Origin: Bacteroidota bacterium
Lineage (GTDB): Bacteria > Bacteroidota > Bacteroidia > AKYH767-A > OLB10
Length of the DNA stretch: 64,000 nucleotides
Assembly (NCBI GenBank): GCA_016709725.1
Contig: JADJMG010000003.1
Coordinates: 89,848 to 153,847, forward strand
Direction: 5' to 3'
A program made the translations under genes and the position numbers. How positions within the stretch are numbered: position 1 is the first letter of the stretch; each line of letters starts with the position of its first letter. Shown piece by piece: positions 48,384-57,667 of this stretch. The notes beneath the pieces are model-generated. The model had not been told where the DNA came from. It saw nothing but the letters and a program-made list of their open reading frames with translations, and made no database searches.

Positions 48384-48490
48384 AACGAAGAAGGGTTTAT
48401 AAGTACTGCTGTTCGTTAACAGAACACTTTTATTAGATACTCCTCCCGATTGCTATCGGGACTTTGTTTACCTCTCAAAGCCCTTCTATT
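48384..48490 (-). repeat. attC-like site, degenerate (between E and F)
   Basis: The AGAAGGGTTTATA arm pairs with AAAGCCCTTCT. It contains TCCCGAT-TGCT-ATCGGGA (48444-48461), the same small palindrome as sites C, G and L. Left end CTTCGTTATTAG. Position between two genes fits the array. Confidence 0.4.
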
Positions 48491-48521
48491 TTTATTTTTT
48501 TAACCTCATTGATATCGACTG

Positions 48522-49253
48522 TTATATTGCTCGTTTGAAAATCAACTGTGTCATTACCGCTACATAAGTAATGTAAATGCCTTTAATTTTTCTCTCCTCA
48601 ACCATGTAAGTGTTAATAATAAGTCGTCCTTCCTTGTCAATTCCAATGAATGAAACAGAAGCAGCAGCTTTTGAAGACCCGTAAAGCATAAGAAATCGTT
48701 TGCTTTCAATACTGTAATTTTTGCTTGCCGCTTTTTTGTAATTCGTTTCTCCTTTTTCAGTTCCATACATCTTGAACTTAGCGTCACTTATTTCAAGAAA
48801 AACATCTGCATCCTTTTCGTTATAAATAAGTTCGGAATCACGATATATTTTTTTGTCGGCATACACTGCGGAATCTATGTAAGCAATTTTTCGGTTACAA
48901 CAAATTCTCCAATCGCCAATAACTGCTTTGCTATCATCAATCATTGTTGCTGTGTCAAGTTGAACATGTGTTCTAACAGCAGGCGTACACAACCAGGTTT
49001 GAACTCCTTTGTTGTCGTAGGTGAGTCCAACTTGAGTCCGCATAATGTCTCTTGTAAGAAACCGATTATAAGAGTTGTAGTCCTTGTCCCATTGCTCATA
49101 AGTGGGAGTAGGAAATGAATTGCAATAATCAATTGGCAAGTCAACCATTTCCTTTTTGCCGCTTTGAATTCGTTGCAAAGTTTCTTTAGGAATTCCACAA
49201 GATGTCAGCAACATTGTTGTTGCGAAAATGAAAACTTTTACTTTCTTTTTCAT
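48522..49253 (-). CDS. Lipoprotein of unknown function
   Basis: 243 residues. Lipoprotein signal (TMLLTSCGIPKE; Cys at about residue 19). The mature part has TQVGLTYDNKGVQTWLCTPAV, WRICCNRKIAYIDSAVYADKK and ASVSFIGIDKEGRLIINTYMVEERKIKGIYITYVAV. Two adjacent Cys in the centre. A member of no family I recognise. GAC-rich coding pattern like its neighbours. Confidence 0.65.
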   Translation of the reverse strand: MKKKVKVFIFATTMLLTSCGIPKETLQRIQSGKKEMVDLPIDYCNSFPTPTYEQWDKDYNSYNRFLTRDIMRTQVGLTYDNKGVQTWLCTPAVRTHVQLDTATMIDDSKAVIGDWRICCNRKIAYIDSAVYADKKIYRDSELIYNEKDADVFLEISDAKFKMYGTEKGETNYKKAASKNYSIESKRFLMLYGSSKAAASVSFIGIDKEGRLIINTYMVEERKIKGIYITYVAVMTQLIFKRAI

Positions 49254-49285
49254 TAGTTTGAAGTTGCTATGCTGTCAAATAATAG

Positions 49286-49438
49286 CCACTAACGTTTCGG
49301 GCTTTGCTCTCGACTCCTCGGGACACGGAGCGTGATTTCTATTTAGTTGAGATATTAAAATTATGAATTAATTTCTATGTGGCAAAATGCCTGCCTTTTC
49401 AAACCTGCCTACCTGAAAGGTAGGTATGCTGTTAACAG
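49286..49438 (-). repeat. attC-like site F (long-core type)
   Basis: Left end on the minus strand AAACGTTAGTGG. Right end ACTGTTAACAGC. Inner core at 49330-49394. 32 nt from the preceding start and 33 nt from the next stop. Confidence 0.6.
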
Positions 49439-49471
49439 TAGACTTTTCTGTCTGTCGTTTAAGATATGCTA

Positions 49472-50080
49472 TCATTTCACCAAATAATGTGTCGATAGAA
49501 TAATACCATAAATCCAAAAAATATAAAGTGTTGAATATCCAAATCCATAGACTATACTTGTTGTCAAGTTGTCTTTACATTTGTTAGAATTTTTAAAAAC
49601 CAGTCTTATTGCGCGAAAGAAAATCCAGTATAGCATTGCAGCAAAAATTAAAATCATTGTCCAAAAAACTGCACCAAAAACCCAAACAAATAATAGAAGT
49701 AGAATTGAAAATAAGAGCCAAGCTAAAATTCCTATTATAATACCTGCAATTCCTTCGCCAACTCCTGGAATGTCTAATGGTAGTTCTATGCCGCTTGACA
49801 AATCTGGTATTTTATCAATCTTAATCCTATCTGTTATTTTTCCAATATTATCCTTGAGTTTAATTCCTTTATAAAGCCCAATTGTTAAGAATAGAAAAAA
49901 AGTTATATATAAAATACTTGTAGATAAAAGAGAGTTTTCAAATATTGTCCTGTGCTGTCCAAGCCCAAAAAGCCAAATGCTTAAAACAGTCAAAGCAATA
50001 ACAACTAAAGTTACAGTAAAGATAGTCTTGCTTGTTACAAATCTTTTGCCAATCAATTTTATGTCGTTTCGTTTTTGCAC
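49472..50080 (-). CDS. Membrane protein, cassette gene
   Basis: 202 residues with five or six hydrophobic helices. TIFTVTLVVIALTVLSIWLFG and STSILYITFFLFLTIGLYKG come first. A loop with DLSSGIELPLDIPGVGEGIAG leads into a long run of helices (IIGILAWLLFSILLLLFVWV and following). The SSG-E-PxDxPGVGEGIAG loop is characteristic but not assigned to a family by me. One-gene cassette. Confidence 0.65.
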   Translation of the reverse strand: MQKRNDIKLIGKRFVTSKTIFTVTLVVIALTVLSIWLFGLGQHRTIFENSLLSTSILYITFFLFLTIGLYKGIKLKDNIGKITDRIKIDKIPDLSSGIELPLDIPGVGEGIAGIIIGILAWLLFSILLLLFVWVFGAVFWTMILIFAAMLYWIFFRAIRLVFKNSNKCKDNLTTSIVYGFGYSTLYIFWIYGIILSTHYLVK

Positions 50081-50098
50081 GGTTTTCTTTAAAGCTGA

Positions 50099-50247
50099 CT
50101 GTTAACGTTTTGAAGCTAATCGAAGGGCGAGACTTTTACCACAAAACTTGATTTGAAAAACTAATGTTTGATGAACTACAATCCCGATAGCTATCGGGAT
50201 GTCTTTAGAACACGGAACCCCGCTTTTTGGGAAGGTGCTGTTATGTG
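50099..50247 (-). repeat. attC-like site G (short-core type)
   Basis: Minus-strand ends: CACATAACAGC and AAACGTTAAC. Contains the 20-bp perfect palindrome ATCCCGATAGCTATCGGGAT at 50181-50200. 18 nt and 12 nt from the flanking genes. Confidence 0.6.
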
Positions 50248-50259
50248 ACTTTTTTCTTG

Positions 50260-50586
50260 TCATTCGTCAAGTGTTTCGGTTAATAGTTTTTCGGTTTCTT
50301 CAATTTTTTTCTTTGTTCGTTCAATTTTTATTTTAAGTAAATATGGCGAACCAATAATTGTAAACAAACTGAATAAAGATAATGGAATTGTCAAAAGTAA
50401 AGACCATTTAACCCAATTGTGTTTCCAAAAAATTACATATAATATAACGGAAATAGTTGTCCTAATTGCCCATAAGACTAATTTCTTTTTTCTGTATGCC
50501 GGGTCTAAAGTCGTGCTTATTTTCGCATGGTCAAGTTCTCTCTTAAAACTTTCACTTAATGTTTCGTTATTTTCCATTTTTCTCAA
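50260..50586 (-). CDS. Small two-helix membrane protein
   Basis: 108 residues. Two hydrophobic helices (AIRTTISVILYVIFW and WSLLLTIPLSLFSLFTIIG) are followed by a charged helix TKKKIEETEKLLTETLDE, probably coiled coil. The N-terminus is polar. It overlaps the previous gene by 4 nt, forming a two-gene cassette. A start 9 nt later (MENNETL) is possible. Confidence 0.65.
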   Translation of the reverse strand: MRKMENNETLSESFKRELDHAKISTTLDPAYRKKKLVLWAIRTTISVILYVIFWKHNWVKWSLLLTIPLSLFSLFTIIGSPYLLKIKIERTKKKIEETEKLLTETLDE

Positions 50587-51221
50587 TTAAATGGTTGCCA
50601 AATTTCTGTCCCTGGTTTCTTACCTGTAATCATCTCCAGTAATGAGAATAAATAATCGTTTTGGTTTTCTCCGCTTTCGTCAGCCATTTTTTTGAAAGCA
50701 ATAATTGAAACTGGAAACAGTGAAGTTAAATCAATTTTCCATTGTCCTTCTTCTTTGTAAAAATGAAGATAGAATGGAGCTTTTTGTCCATTGGCTACAA
50801 ACTGCCCTTTTGCAAAATCGCTTTCTATTATAACTTCTCCAATTGAATTATTAGCAACACTATTTTTGCCAACCATTCCACTTTTAATAGCATACACCAA
50901 AAGTGATTTGCCATCAAAACTCAAAATGTCCTTTTTACTTGTTCTATGTCTAATTGAAAACACCATTAGCTTGTCTAAAATTGATAACGTCTCAACTTTG
51001 GTTGAGTCAGCTGTCTTAACAAGTTCGAGAATGTCACTATAAAATTTAATAGTCCTGCTGTCAACATACTTAACTGCTTTTTCTCCTTTGTCATTAAGGA
51101 TTGAAGTCTTGTAGTTGTCAAAAGACTTTTTTACAAGTTTCTCTTCGCTTTTCTGTCCATAAGTTAGTTCTCCTGTGAGTAACAGGAATAAAATTCCTAT
51201 GATTTTGAGTTCTGTTTTCAT
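50583..51221 (-). CDS. Secreted protein of unknown function
   Basis: 212 residues with a signal peptide (FLLLTGELTYGQ). KSFDNYKTSILNDKGEKAVKYVDSRTIKFYSDILELVKTAD resembles NTF2-like periplasmic factors: helices first, then strands (KGQFVANGQKAPFYLHFYKEEGQWKIDLTSLFPVS). The WKIDL strand with Phe-Pro after it is typical of that fold. Function unknown. First gene of a two-gene cassette. Confidence 0.7.
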   Translation of the reverse strand: MKTELKIIGILFLLLTGELTYGQKSEEKLVKKSFDNYKTSILNDKGEKAVKYVDSRTIKFYSDILELVKTADSTKVETLSILDKLMVFSIRHRTSKKDILSFDGKSLLVYAIKSGMVGKNSVANNSIGEVIIESDFAKGQFVANGQKAPFYLHFYKEEGQWKIDLTSLFPVSIIAFKKMADESGENQNDYLFSLLEMITGKKPGTEIWQPFN

Positions 51222-51243
51222 TGTCGTCTGTTTTTTAGATTAC

Positions 51244-51398
51244 CGCTAACGGTTTCGGGCTTGGCGAAGGGGGAGATTTTCACCACAAATCTACTTGCCG
51301 GCATGCTGGTGTTTATGTGGAGAACCAAACCTTGATTCACCACAAATGGGTCTAAGGAGCACTCAGCAGCCACTTTTGCCAAACCTATGTTATATGCA
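51244..51398 (-). repeat. attC-like site H (short-core type)
   Basis: Left end on the minus strand AACCGTTAGCGG. Right end TGCATATAACATAGG. The arm GGTTTCGGGCTTGGCGAAG pairs partly with TGCCAAACCTATGTTATA. A CACCACAAAT unit is repeated inside. Confidence 0.55.
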
Positions 51399-51411
51399 GT
51401 TTTCTCACTTT

Positions 51412-51594
51412 CTAAGTTAATAGTGCTCCACAAATTCCGCCACCAATTAGAAAATAAATTCCGGCTGCTATTAGTAATTTCTTTGCATTTTCAGGCCTTG
51501 TCTTAAGTCTATTCAAGCCTAGGGTAAGCATAATTATTGCTGGAGAATGGCAAACCAGATATATAATTATTATTGTAGGTAATAGTTCATTCAT
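51412..51594 (-). CDS. Tiny membrane protein, 60 residues
   Basis: Two hydrophobic helices: ELLPTIIIIYLVCHSPAIIMLTLGLNRL and KLLIAAGIYFLIGGGICGALL with RPENAKK between. It follows the radical SAM gene by 11 nt and precedes site H by 13 nt, so it belongs to that three-gene cassette and may support the Lgt-like or SAM enzyme. Codon pattern supports it being real. Confidence 0.6.
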   Translation of the reverse strand: MNELLPTIIIIYLVCHSPAIIMLTLGLNRLKTRPENAKKLLIAAGIYFLIGGGICGALLT

Positions 51595-51605
51595 TTGTCG
51601 AAGAA

Positions 51606-52999
51606 TTAAATTGATTGTGATTTAAGTATTTCTAAATATTCTTTTTTGTTATCTCGATAAAATAAATTCATTGTCTCAAAAGGGATTATTTTATTGTCCT
51701 TATTAACTATATGCACACAGGATTTTTTTATTGCCCTAACATCAAAATTATGAGCATCTATAAATTGCATTATTATAATTCTAAACAAATTGTCGTAACT
51801 TAGTTTTGGTGCTTCAACAAAAGGGAGGCAACAGAGTAAGCTATGTAATTTAGACGATGCTTTATCTGTGGAGGTTCCAGTGCTGAATATTTCAAACATT
51901 TTACGATGAAGTTCTTTGTCCTGTTCATACACTATTGTATTTTTACTATTGTCAAGCAAGTCTGCCGGATTGATATACCTTGTAAGTGGGATAATGTTTC
52001 CTTCCAACTTTAACACATATCCCATAGCCAAAGCGTCAGGATTGCAGGGCACAGGAATCAAATCGTCAGGATTGAAAATCTCTGTCTGCTCTAATATTTT
52101 TCTTCTGACTTCAGTAAGTGTAATTCTGTCAGTTTCATGGTTAAAGTTGTTATGCCTTCCAGCAATTTGTGTTGGTTGAAAAGTTACGCCTCTTACACAT
52201 TTTTGTTTAAGAGCGTAGTCAATTATTTTGCCTATTTCATCATCATTAAGTCCTTTTTGTAATGTAACTACCAATGTTGTTGAAAGATTTAATTCATTTA
52301 AATTCTGAATTGCCTTTTCTCTAGTTTTTTTCAAATTAGCTCCACGTAATGAAAACAATGCTTCCTCTTTGAATGAATCAAATTGCAAATAAATTTCAAA
52401 GTCGGGTGAGTAACTTTTCAAACGTCTGGCAAATTCAAAATCTTTGGCAATTTCAAGACCATTTGTATTAACCATAAGGTGTTTAATGGGCAATGTTTTA
52501 GCATAATCTAGAATTTCAAAAAAATGAGGATGAAGTGTTGGCTCGCCACCGCTTATTTGAACTACGTCTGGCTCCTTTTCATTTTCAACAATTGTATCTA
52601 ACATTGTTTTGACTTCTTCAAATGTTCTATGTCTTCCATGCGTTGGTGATGAACCAGCATAGCAGGTTGGACATGTTAAATTGCATCTGTCGGTAATTTC
52701 AATAATTGTAAGACAAGAATGTTGTTCATGGTCTGGACAAAGTCCACAATCATACGGACAACCATAATGAGTTTTTGTATTGAACTTATAAGGTGTTTCT
52801 GATGGCTTGTTATAGTTCCTTATATTTTTGTAATATTCTATATCGTCTGCAATCAGCACTTTTGAATTGCCATGTTCTGGACACCTTTTAACATGTAAAC
52901 GTTTTTGTCTTCAAAAACAACTTTAGCGTCAATCCGTTTTAAACATTCAGGACACAAACTAATTGTATAGTCGTAATATGTATATTTTCTAGTAGGCAT
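51606..52999 (-). CDS. Radical SAM enzyme (Tes/MJ0619-like), frameshifted
   Basis: Joined model of about 464 residues from the ATG at 52999 (MPTRKYTYYDYTISLCPECL). The main frame from 52859 lacks this zinc-ribbon-like start. One A more in the A4 run (T4 at 52886-52889) restores MLKRCPEHGNSKVLIADDIEYYK. Then HYGCPYDCGLCPDHEQHSCL, and the radical SAM core ITDRCNLTCPTCYAG (CxxxCxxC) followed by VVQISGGEPTLHPHF. The extra CxxCxxCP cluster before the SAM site is the pattern of the Tes (archaeal tetraether synthase)/MJ0619 group acting on lipids or other bulky substrates. The start overlaps the Lgt-like gene by 11 nt. Confidence 0.85.
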
Positions 53000-53732
53000 T
53001 TTTTACCATTTTTTTAAATGTCGGTATGTAATATATCCAACATGTCATGCAAAGTAATTGAATGCTGCTAAAACCTAAAACATAAAAAATGTTTGGCTTG
53101 AGAAACTCAATCATGAAGCGAAATCCAAAGTATGAAATCATGAAAATCTTAAATAATAGTCCACTTTCTTTATTTGTATAAAAGCCAATATTCTTTAAAA
53201 AAATGAATAGTAAAATCAAAAAAACGATTTCATATAAAGAGGTTGGATGTCGCGATAGCCCGTCTCCTAAGTCCATTCCTGTGATAAAACAAGTTTCATT
53301 TCCGTAAGTAAATTCTTTAATGCCACTTAAAAAGCATCCGATGCGTCCGATTATAATACCAACAATAATAGGGAAGGTGAACATATCGCCTGAAGAATGT
53401 TTTTCATTAATTATTATTTTTGAAGTCTCAACACCAATTAGCCCTCCAAACAGTCCACCCATTATAGATTTTGAATTTAGTAATTGAACTATATTATTGG
53501 GAGTGAAGGTAATCAATGGATTTTCTAAAAAACCAATTAGTCTGGAGCCTAAAAAAGCTCCGACAATAGCACCGAGTATAATTGAAAGTCTGTTTTTATT
53601 TGATATTTGGTCAGTTGTCAGTTTACGCCAACTAATATAATACCTGAATGCAATAAAGAATGCCAAATATTCTAAGATTATATGGACATTAATTTTAGTT
53701 CCGAAGATTGTCGGCTCATATGGTATTGTCAA
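52989..53732 (-). CDS. Lgt-like prolipoprotein diacylglyceryl transferase homologue
   Basis: 247 residues, seven helices. The family motifs of Lgt are visible: GAFLGSRLIGFLENP, SIMGGLFGGLIGVE, VGIIIGRIGCFLSG (with the key Arg), and GDGLSRHPTSLYEIVFL. Lgt moves diacylglycerol from phosphatidylglycerol to the lipoprotein Cys. This copy is shorter and more divergent than a housekeeping Lgt, and coupled to a radical SAM gene, so it may handle an altered lipid or a different acceptor. The fold is well supported, the special role is inference. Confidence 0.87.
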   Translation of the reverse strand: MTIPYEPTIFGTKINVHIILEYLAFFIAFRYYISWRKLTTDQISNKNRLSIILGAIVGAFLGSRLIGFLENPLITFTPNNIVQLLNSKSIMGGLFGGLIGVETSKIIINEKHSSGDMFTFPIIVGIIIGRIGCFLSGIKEFTYGNETCFITGMDLGDGLSRHPTSLYEIVFLILLFIFLKNIGFYTNKESGLLFKIFMISYFGFRFMIEFLKPNIFYVLGFSSIQLLCMTCWIYYIPTFKKMVKNAY

Positions 53733-53756
53733 TTTCTCGTGGTTTTATTGAATTGC

Positions 53757-53968
53757 AAATAGCGTTCTAGGGCTTAGCCTTGCCTGCTGCAGGCAGACCC
53801 GGGTGGTCGCGAAACTTCACTACTGACACTTCGCGAACGAAGCGTGATTTTTATTTATTTATTGATATATTAAAATTACTAATTAATTTCAATGTACCAA
53901 AATGCCAGCCTTTAAGTAATGCAGACTTGCCTCCCCGAGTTGTTGGAAGCAAAGGACCTGTTATAGGT
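53757..53968 (-). repeat. attC-like site I (long-core type)
   Basis: Minus-strand right end ACCTATAACAGG, left end AGAACGCTATTTG. Inner core at 53842-53908. Contains GCCTGCTGCAGGC. 24 nt from the Lgt start and 18 nt from the next stop. Confidence 0.6.
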
Positions 53969-53986
53969 TGGCCACTTCTGTCCAGT

Positions 53987-54574
53987 TCACTTCTTTCTCA
54001 ACCAACCAAGAATTCTATCGTTTTCAATTGTCCATCGGCCTTTGGTAAAGTTTAAACTAAATACTTCTCTTGACTTTCCGAATGGGCCAGGGTTTTGTTG
54101 AATTATTTCTATTTCATCGTTTTTAACTGAGGCCACAATTGCAACATGTCCATACTTATTAAAGAATGTTCCTGAGAAAACTATTAGGTCATCTAGTTTA
54201 GGTTTTGATTTGCTTGGATTTTTATATTGCACTAAATTTCGTTTTTCATTCAACGAGCTGTCTGTTAGTTCTGCTTTAAAAAAATCTTTTGCATGACCGT
54301 ATGAGTCAGGCATTTTGTGGTTTAAATGCTGATAGTAATAACGTTTTACGAATTCAACGCACTGAAATTTTATTCCGATATTATATTGATCATTTGAAGT
54401 ATTACGTCCCGAATTATTATCAACTCCACCATTAAAGTAAACAATCACATGATTTAAGCTATCTATTGGTTGGCCTACTTCATAGCTTGAATTAAAATTA
54501 ATTCTTTTAACAGCTTTGTAAATTACAAATAAAGCAATAGCCAATGTAAAAATAAGTATAAGCCGTTTTCTCAT
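53987..54574 (-). CDS. CHAP-domain amidase, membrane-anchored
   Basis: 195 residues. One N-terminal membrane helix (LILIFTLAIALFVIYKAV), then a CHAP domain: KFQCVEFVKRYYY with the catalytic Cys, DLIVFSGTFFNKYGHVAIVASV with the His, and IIQQNPGPFGKS with the polar partner. CHAP enzymes cut peptidoglycan cross-bridges or amide bonds in cell-wall peptides. The domain faces the periplasm. One-gene cassette. Confidence 0.88.
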   Translation of the reverse strand: MRKRLILIFTLAIALFVIYKAVKRINFNSSYEVGQPIDSLNHVIVYFNGGVDNNSGRNTSNDQYNIGIKFQCVEFVKRYYYQHLNHKMPDSYGHAKDFFKAELTDSSLNEKRNLVQYKNPSKSKPKLDDLIVFSGTFFNKYGHVAIVASVKNDEIEIIQQNPGPFGKSREVFSLNFTKGRWTIENDRILGWLRKK

Positions 54575-54610
54575 TTATATTGTTTCTTTAGAATTTTATA
54601 TTTTGGCTTA

Positions 54611-54849
54611 CCTATAACGTTCCGGGGCATTGCTCCCGACACTTCAGCCGAGGCGGTCGTGAGGCTTTGCTCCCGACACCTCGGGACACGGAGCGTGATT
54701 TCTATTTCGTTGAGATATTAAAATTACCAATTAAGTTTTATGTAACCAAATGCCTGCCTTTACGGCTTTGCTCCGCTGAAGCTATAGCGAAAGAGATGCA
54801 TGCAGGCCCGCCTCCTCGAGTTGTCGGAAGCAAAGGACCTGTTATGCAC
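54611..54849 (-). repeat. attC-like site J (long-core type)
   Basis: Minus-strand ends: GTGCATAACAGG and GGAACGTTATAGG. Inner core at 54693-54756. Has the CTTTGCTCCGCTGAAGCTAT unit also seen in site D. Arms around TTGCTCCCGACA pair with TGTCGGAAGCAA. Confidence 0.7.
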
Positions 54850-54865
54850 AGTTTTCTTCCGTCTG

Positions 54866-55507
54866 TCATAGTTTCTGGCGAAGGATGTGGTTAAGTTCGT
54901 CTGCTTTATCAAGGATCATTAAGTGCCCACCGTTTTTTATTTTCACATGGCAATTAACAAACTTAAAAGGTAAAATTCTGTCATTTGTGCCATGAATGTG
55001 AAAAATGTTTTTGGTTAGAGTTAAGTTAGTCCAATGTACAACCGTATCAATTGCCCATTTCAAGAAAGTTGGGTCGGCGTCGATGAGAATTTGTTTTAAT
55101 AGCTTTTTGTCATCAGTCGAACTTGTTCCGAAGAACCAGTTTGTAAAAAAGTTTGAGCTTTTCAAAATTCTTTCCGGTACAAATTTGTGAATTGCAAGTT
55201 GTCCTGCTAAACGATAGTAAAATGGGATTTCGTGTTTTGTTTTGGCAGATGAAATTATAATTACTTTTTCTGTTTCAATTTGCTTTGCAATTTCAACTGC
55301 AATTAATCCTCCAAAGGATAGTCCAATGAGTATGGGTTTTTTTGACTTTATTTGATCAAGAAGTCTTGTAGAGTAATTTTCAATACTTTCTTCCTTTAAC
55401 GGGACAAGCCATTTAACAAAAGTTGTTTTGAAACCCGAAAAGTCAAGTCTATGAAAAACTCTTTCGTCTGCACCAAGGCCACTAAAAATGTAAAGTTCTC
55501 TTATCAA
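54866..55507 (-). CDS. Alpha/beta hydrolase, cassette gene
   Basis: About 214 residues from a TTG start at 55507 (reads IRELYIFSGLGADERVFHRL). The longer frame to 55627 runs through site K and is rejected. Nucleophile GLSFGGLIAVEIAKQ (Ser), Asp in HGTNDRILPF, and His in KNGGHLMILDKADELNHIL give a complete triad. The overall pattern resembles small esterases of the AB-hydrolase family. Substrate unknown. Confidence 0.78.
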   Translation of the reverse strand: MIRELYIFSGLGADERVFHRLDFSGFKTTFVKWLVPLKEESIENYSTRLLDQIKSKKPILIGLSFGGLIAVEIAKQIETEKVIIISSAKTKHEIPFYYRLAGQLAIHKFVPERILKSSNFFTNWFFGTSSTDDKKLLKQILIDADPTFLKWAIDTVVHWTNLTLTKNIFHIHGTNDRILPFKFVNCHVKIKNGGHLMILDKADELNHILRQKL

Positions 55508-55538
55508 TTTTTTGTCGTTAAGTATTTCTATTAAATTG

Positions 55539-55670
55539 GCGTAACGTTCTGGGGCTTTGAGATGGCGGGGCGTTTTAGCACTAAGCTTCATTCGGAGAAC
55601 TGAGCCTGCCTGCCTGCCGGTTTTCACCTTGCACCAATGTGTTCGCCAAACACAGCACCCTTGCTATAGC
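55539..55670 (-). repeat. attC-like site K (short-core type)
   Basis: Left end on the minus strand GAACGTTACGCC. The arms GGGCTTTGAGATGGCGGGGC and GTGCTGTGTTTGGCGAAC pair loosely. The right end is degenerate and overlaps the next stop codon. Confidence 0.5.
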
Positions 55671-57429
55671 AACCCCCTTCTTAGTGATTCGGTCTTTTTG
55701 TCTTTCCATTCTTTTACTGTCTGTTTTAAAATTTCATAGTCGCCAAATGGAATTATTATTAAGTTGTCTGTTGGTGAAAGTCCGCAAGCAGGTGTTGTAA
55801 TAACTGGAATACCTGTTGCAATTGCTTTCAATAATAGTCGTGGTTGATGCTCCACATAAGTCGGATAAACAACCAAACAAACATTGTCAAATGGATTGCC
55901 TTTTGCAAATTCTGTTGTTACTCCGTTCCAAAAATTATTGTCTTCCGATGCTTGACCTATAAGCACAACCGAAAGATTTAATTCTTTAGCAAGTCGTTTT
56001 ATATCATACGCACCTTTTCGTCCTAATGAAGATGCAGGAAAAAGAATTTTGTTTCCTGTTATTTGTTTGGTTGTCGATGTGGGCAAAGTCCAAACTAACT
56101 TTATTGATTTGTTGTTGAAGGTATCCGCAATTTCTTTGTGTGGAGTTATAATGTGTCGTGATTTTGTGAGTGCAATATTTTCTAAATCAATTAAAGTTTG
56201 TGAAGCTCTGAAATCATTTAGCGTTTTACTTTCTGGAAATTGCTTGTGTGCAATGTCTAATCGTTGATGTAGTTTTTCTATGGGCAAACGACTCATCAAA
56301 ACATCAAATGTTCGTCCACCTAAAACGCCTTGCTCCCAAATAAACGGCAATAAGTTTTGTGAGATTACAAGATGGGTGCTTTCAATCGGTATGAGGTCTG
56401 CTGCTGCCTTCGCAACTTTTTTGTCAAGGCGAAGCGATAGGGAAAAAATATTGTTTTGAGTTTTAGAAGCAAAACGGAGTTGCAACGCTCTTTGAATTGC
56501 AACAAACGAAATTGCTTTTACCTTCTTTGAATTTTTAATTGTCCAATCGTAACGATTTGTTTTTATGAACATATTTTTCTTTAGCGGAATAATGAAAAAA
56601 TCTTTGTCGGTTGAAATTATCTTTATGTAGTTGTCATACTCACTCCATTTGTCGTCAAGAATGAAAGTTGTAATTGCTCTTTCTTGTTTGATGGAAGTTC
56701 TGTCGGGATGTTTGAAACACTCAAAGTTGCCACACGATAGGCAGTCGTTGAGTTTTGATGATTGCAGTAAAACATTAGTGTTTGCAACAGCAGGAGAATT
56801 ATTTTTTCGCTACTCCGAAACTTAACAATAAGTTTGTCGGTGGTGATATCAATTTCAATTCTGAAAGAGCAGGTTGATTTGAAACGCAAGTCAACATAAT
56901 TCCATTTTACAGTTGCATCTCTGTCTTGTTCCGCTAACGAACCTTTAATCACTTTTGTGTGTCGGTGTCGCTCAATGATTTCAAAGTTTGCTTTCAAAGC
57001 GGCATCATATAAGGCGTTTGAGAGTTGGCATAGTCCGCCTGCAATTGTTGGCACGATGCAACCTTCTCTAATTTCTCTGCCGATTACATAACCTTGTCCG
57101 ATATTTGGATTTCCTAAATGTTTCCAAAGGCTGAACGGTTTGTTTGCTTCAACTTCAATTCCATTAAGTCGTTTTGCTGCTAACCGTAAGTTTTGAACTT
57201 TTCCGGCAGTCAAAATCCAGTTTTGTTCGTTGTCGTCAATGTTCCAAAGATTGCTTTCGGAAACTGAAATGATTGGTAGTGCTTTTAATTGTCCTTTGTC
57301 TGAGAATTTTTTAGTGTTTGCAAAAGTGTTTTGAATTTGTCGCCTAATGATTAATAGAAATGACTTTAACTGAAACTTGGTTTCACGTAATAGATTATGT
57401 TTTTCAGTTAATATTTTTAATGATGTCAT
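55664..57429 (-). CDS. VanW-cysteine cluster-glycosyltransferase fusion, frameshifted
   Basis: Joined model of about 588 residues from the ATG at 57429. Residues 80-195 hold a VanW domain (NKPFSLWKHLGNPNIGQGYV, GREIREGCIVPTIAGGLCQLSNALYDAAL). One A added at the A6 run (T6 at 56802-56807) restores SEKNNSPAVANTNVLL and then DCLSCGNFECFKHP, a four-ligand Cys/His cluster. The C-terminal half is a GT-B (GT4-like) transferase: NKILFPASSLGRKGAYDIKR and KAIATGIPVITTPACGLSPTD. The order VanW, cluster, glycosyltransferase in one chain suggests a cell-envelope sugar enzyme. Largest single-gene cassette. Confidence 0.8.
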
Positions 57430-57480
57430 TCTGTTTTATGAACAAATTGTCAAGGTTTGCGAAGTCGTCATAGCCTGACC

Positions 57481-57667
57481 GCACAGCGTTTTTGGGCTTG
57501 GAGAGAAAGCGGTCGCGAATCTTGGCGATCGAAGTACAAAACTGGCTGCCAGCACTGAACTTGATACGAAGCACAATCCCGATAGCTATCGGGATCATTT
57601 ATCCATTGACCCCGCTTTTTTGCCAAACGCCAGTTGGAGGTTTCCGTTTTTGTCCTACGTTTAGGTT
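57481..57667 (-). repeat. attC-like site L (short-core type)
   Basis: Minus-strand left end AAAACGCTGTGC, right end ACCTAAACGTAGG, the latter overlapping the next stop codon. Contains ATCCCGATAGCTATCGGGAT at 57576-57595, the same as site G. Confidence 0.55.

Noticed and set aside
54866..55627. Longer start for the alpha/beta hydrolase
   Set aside because: The first 40 residues translate site K and have no hydrolase character. The start near 55507 fits the family.
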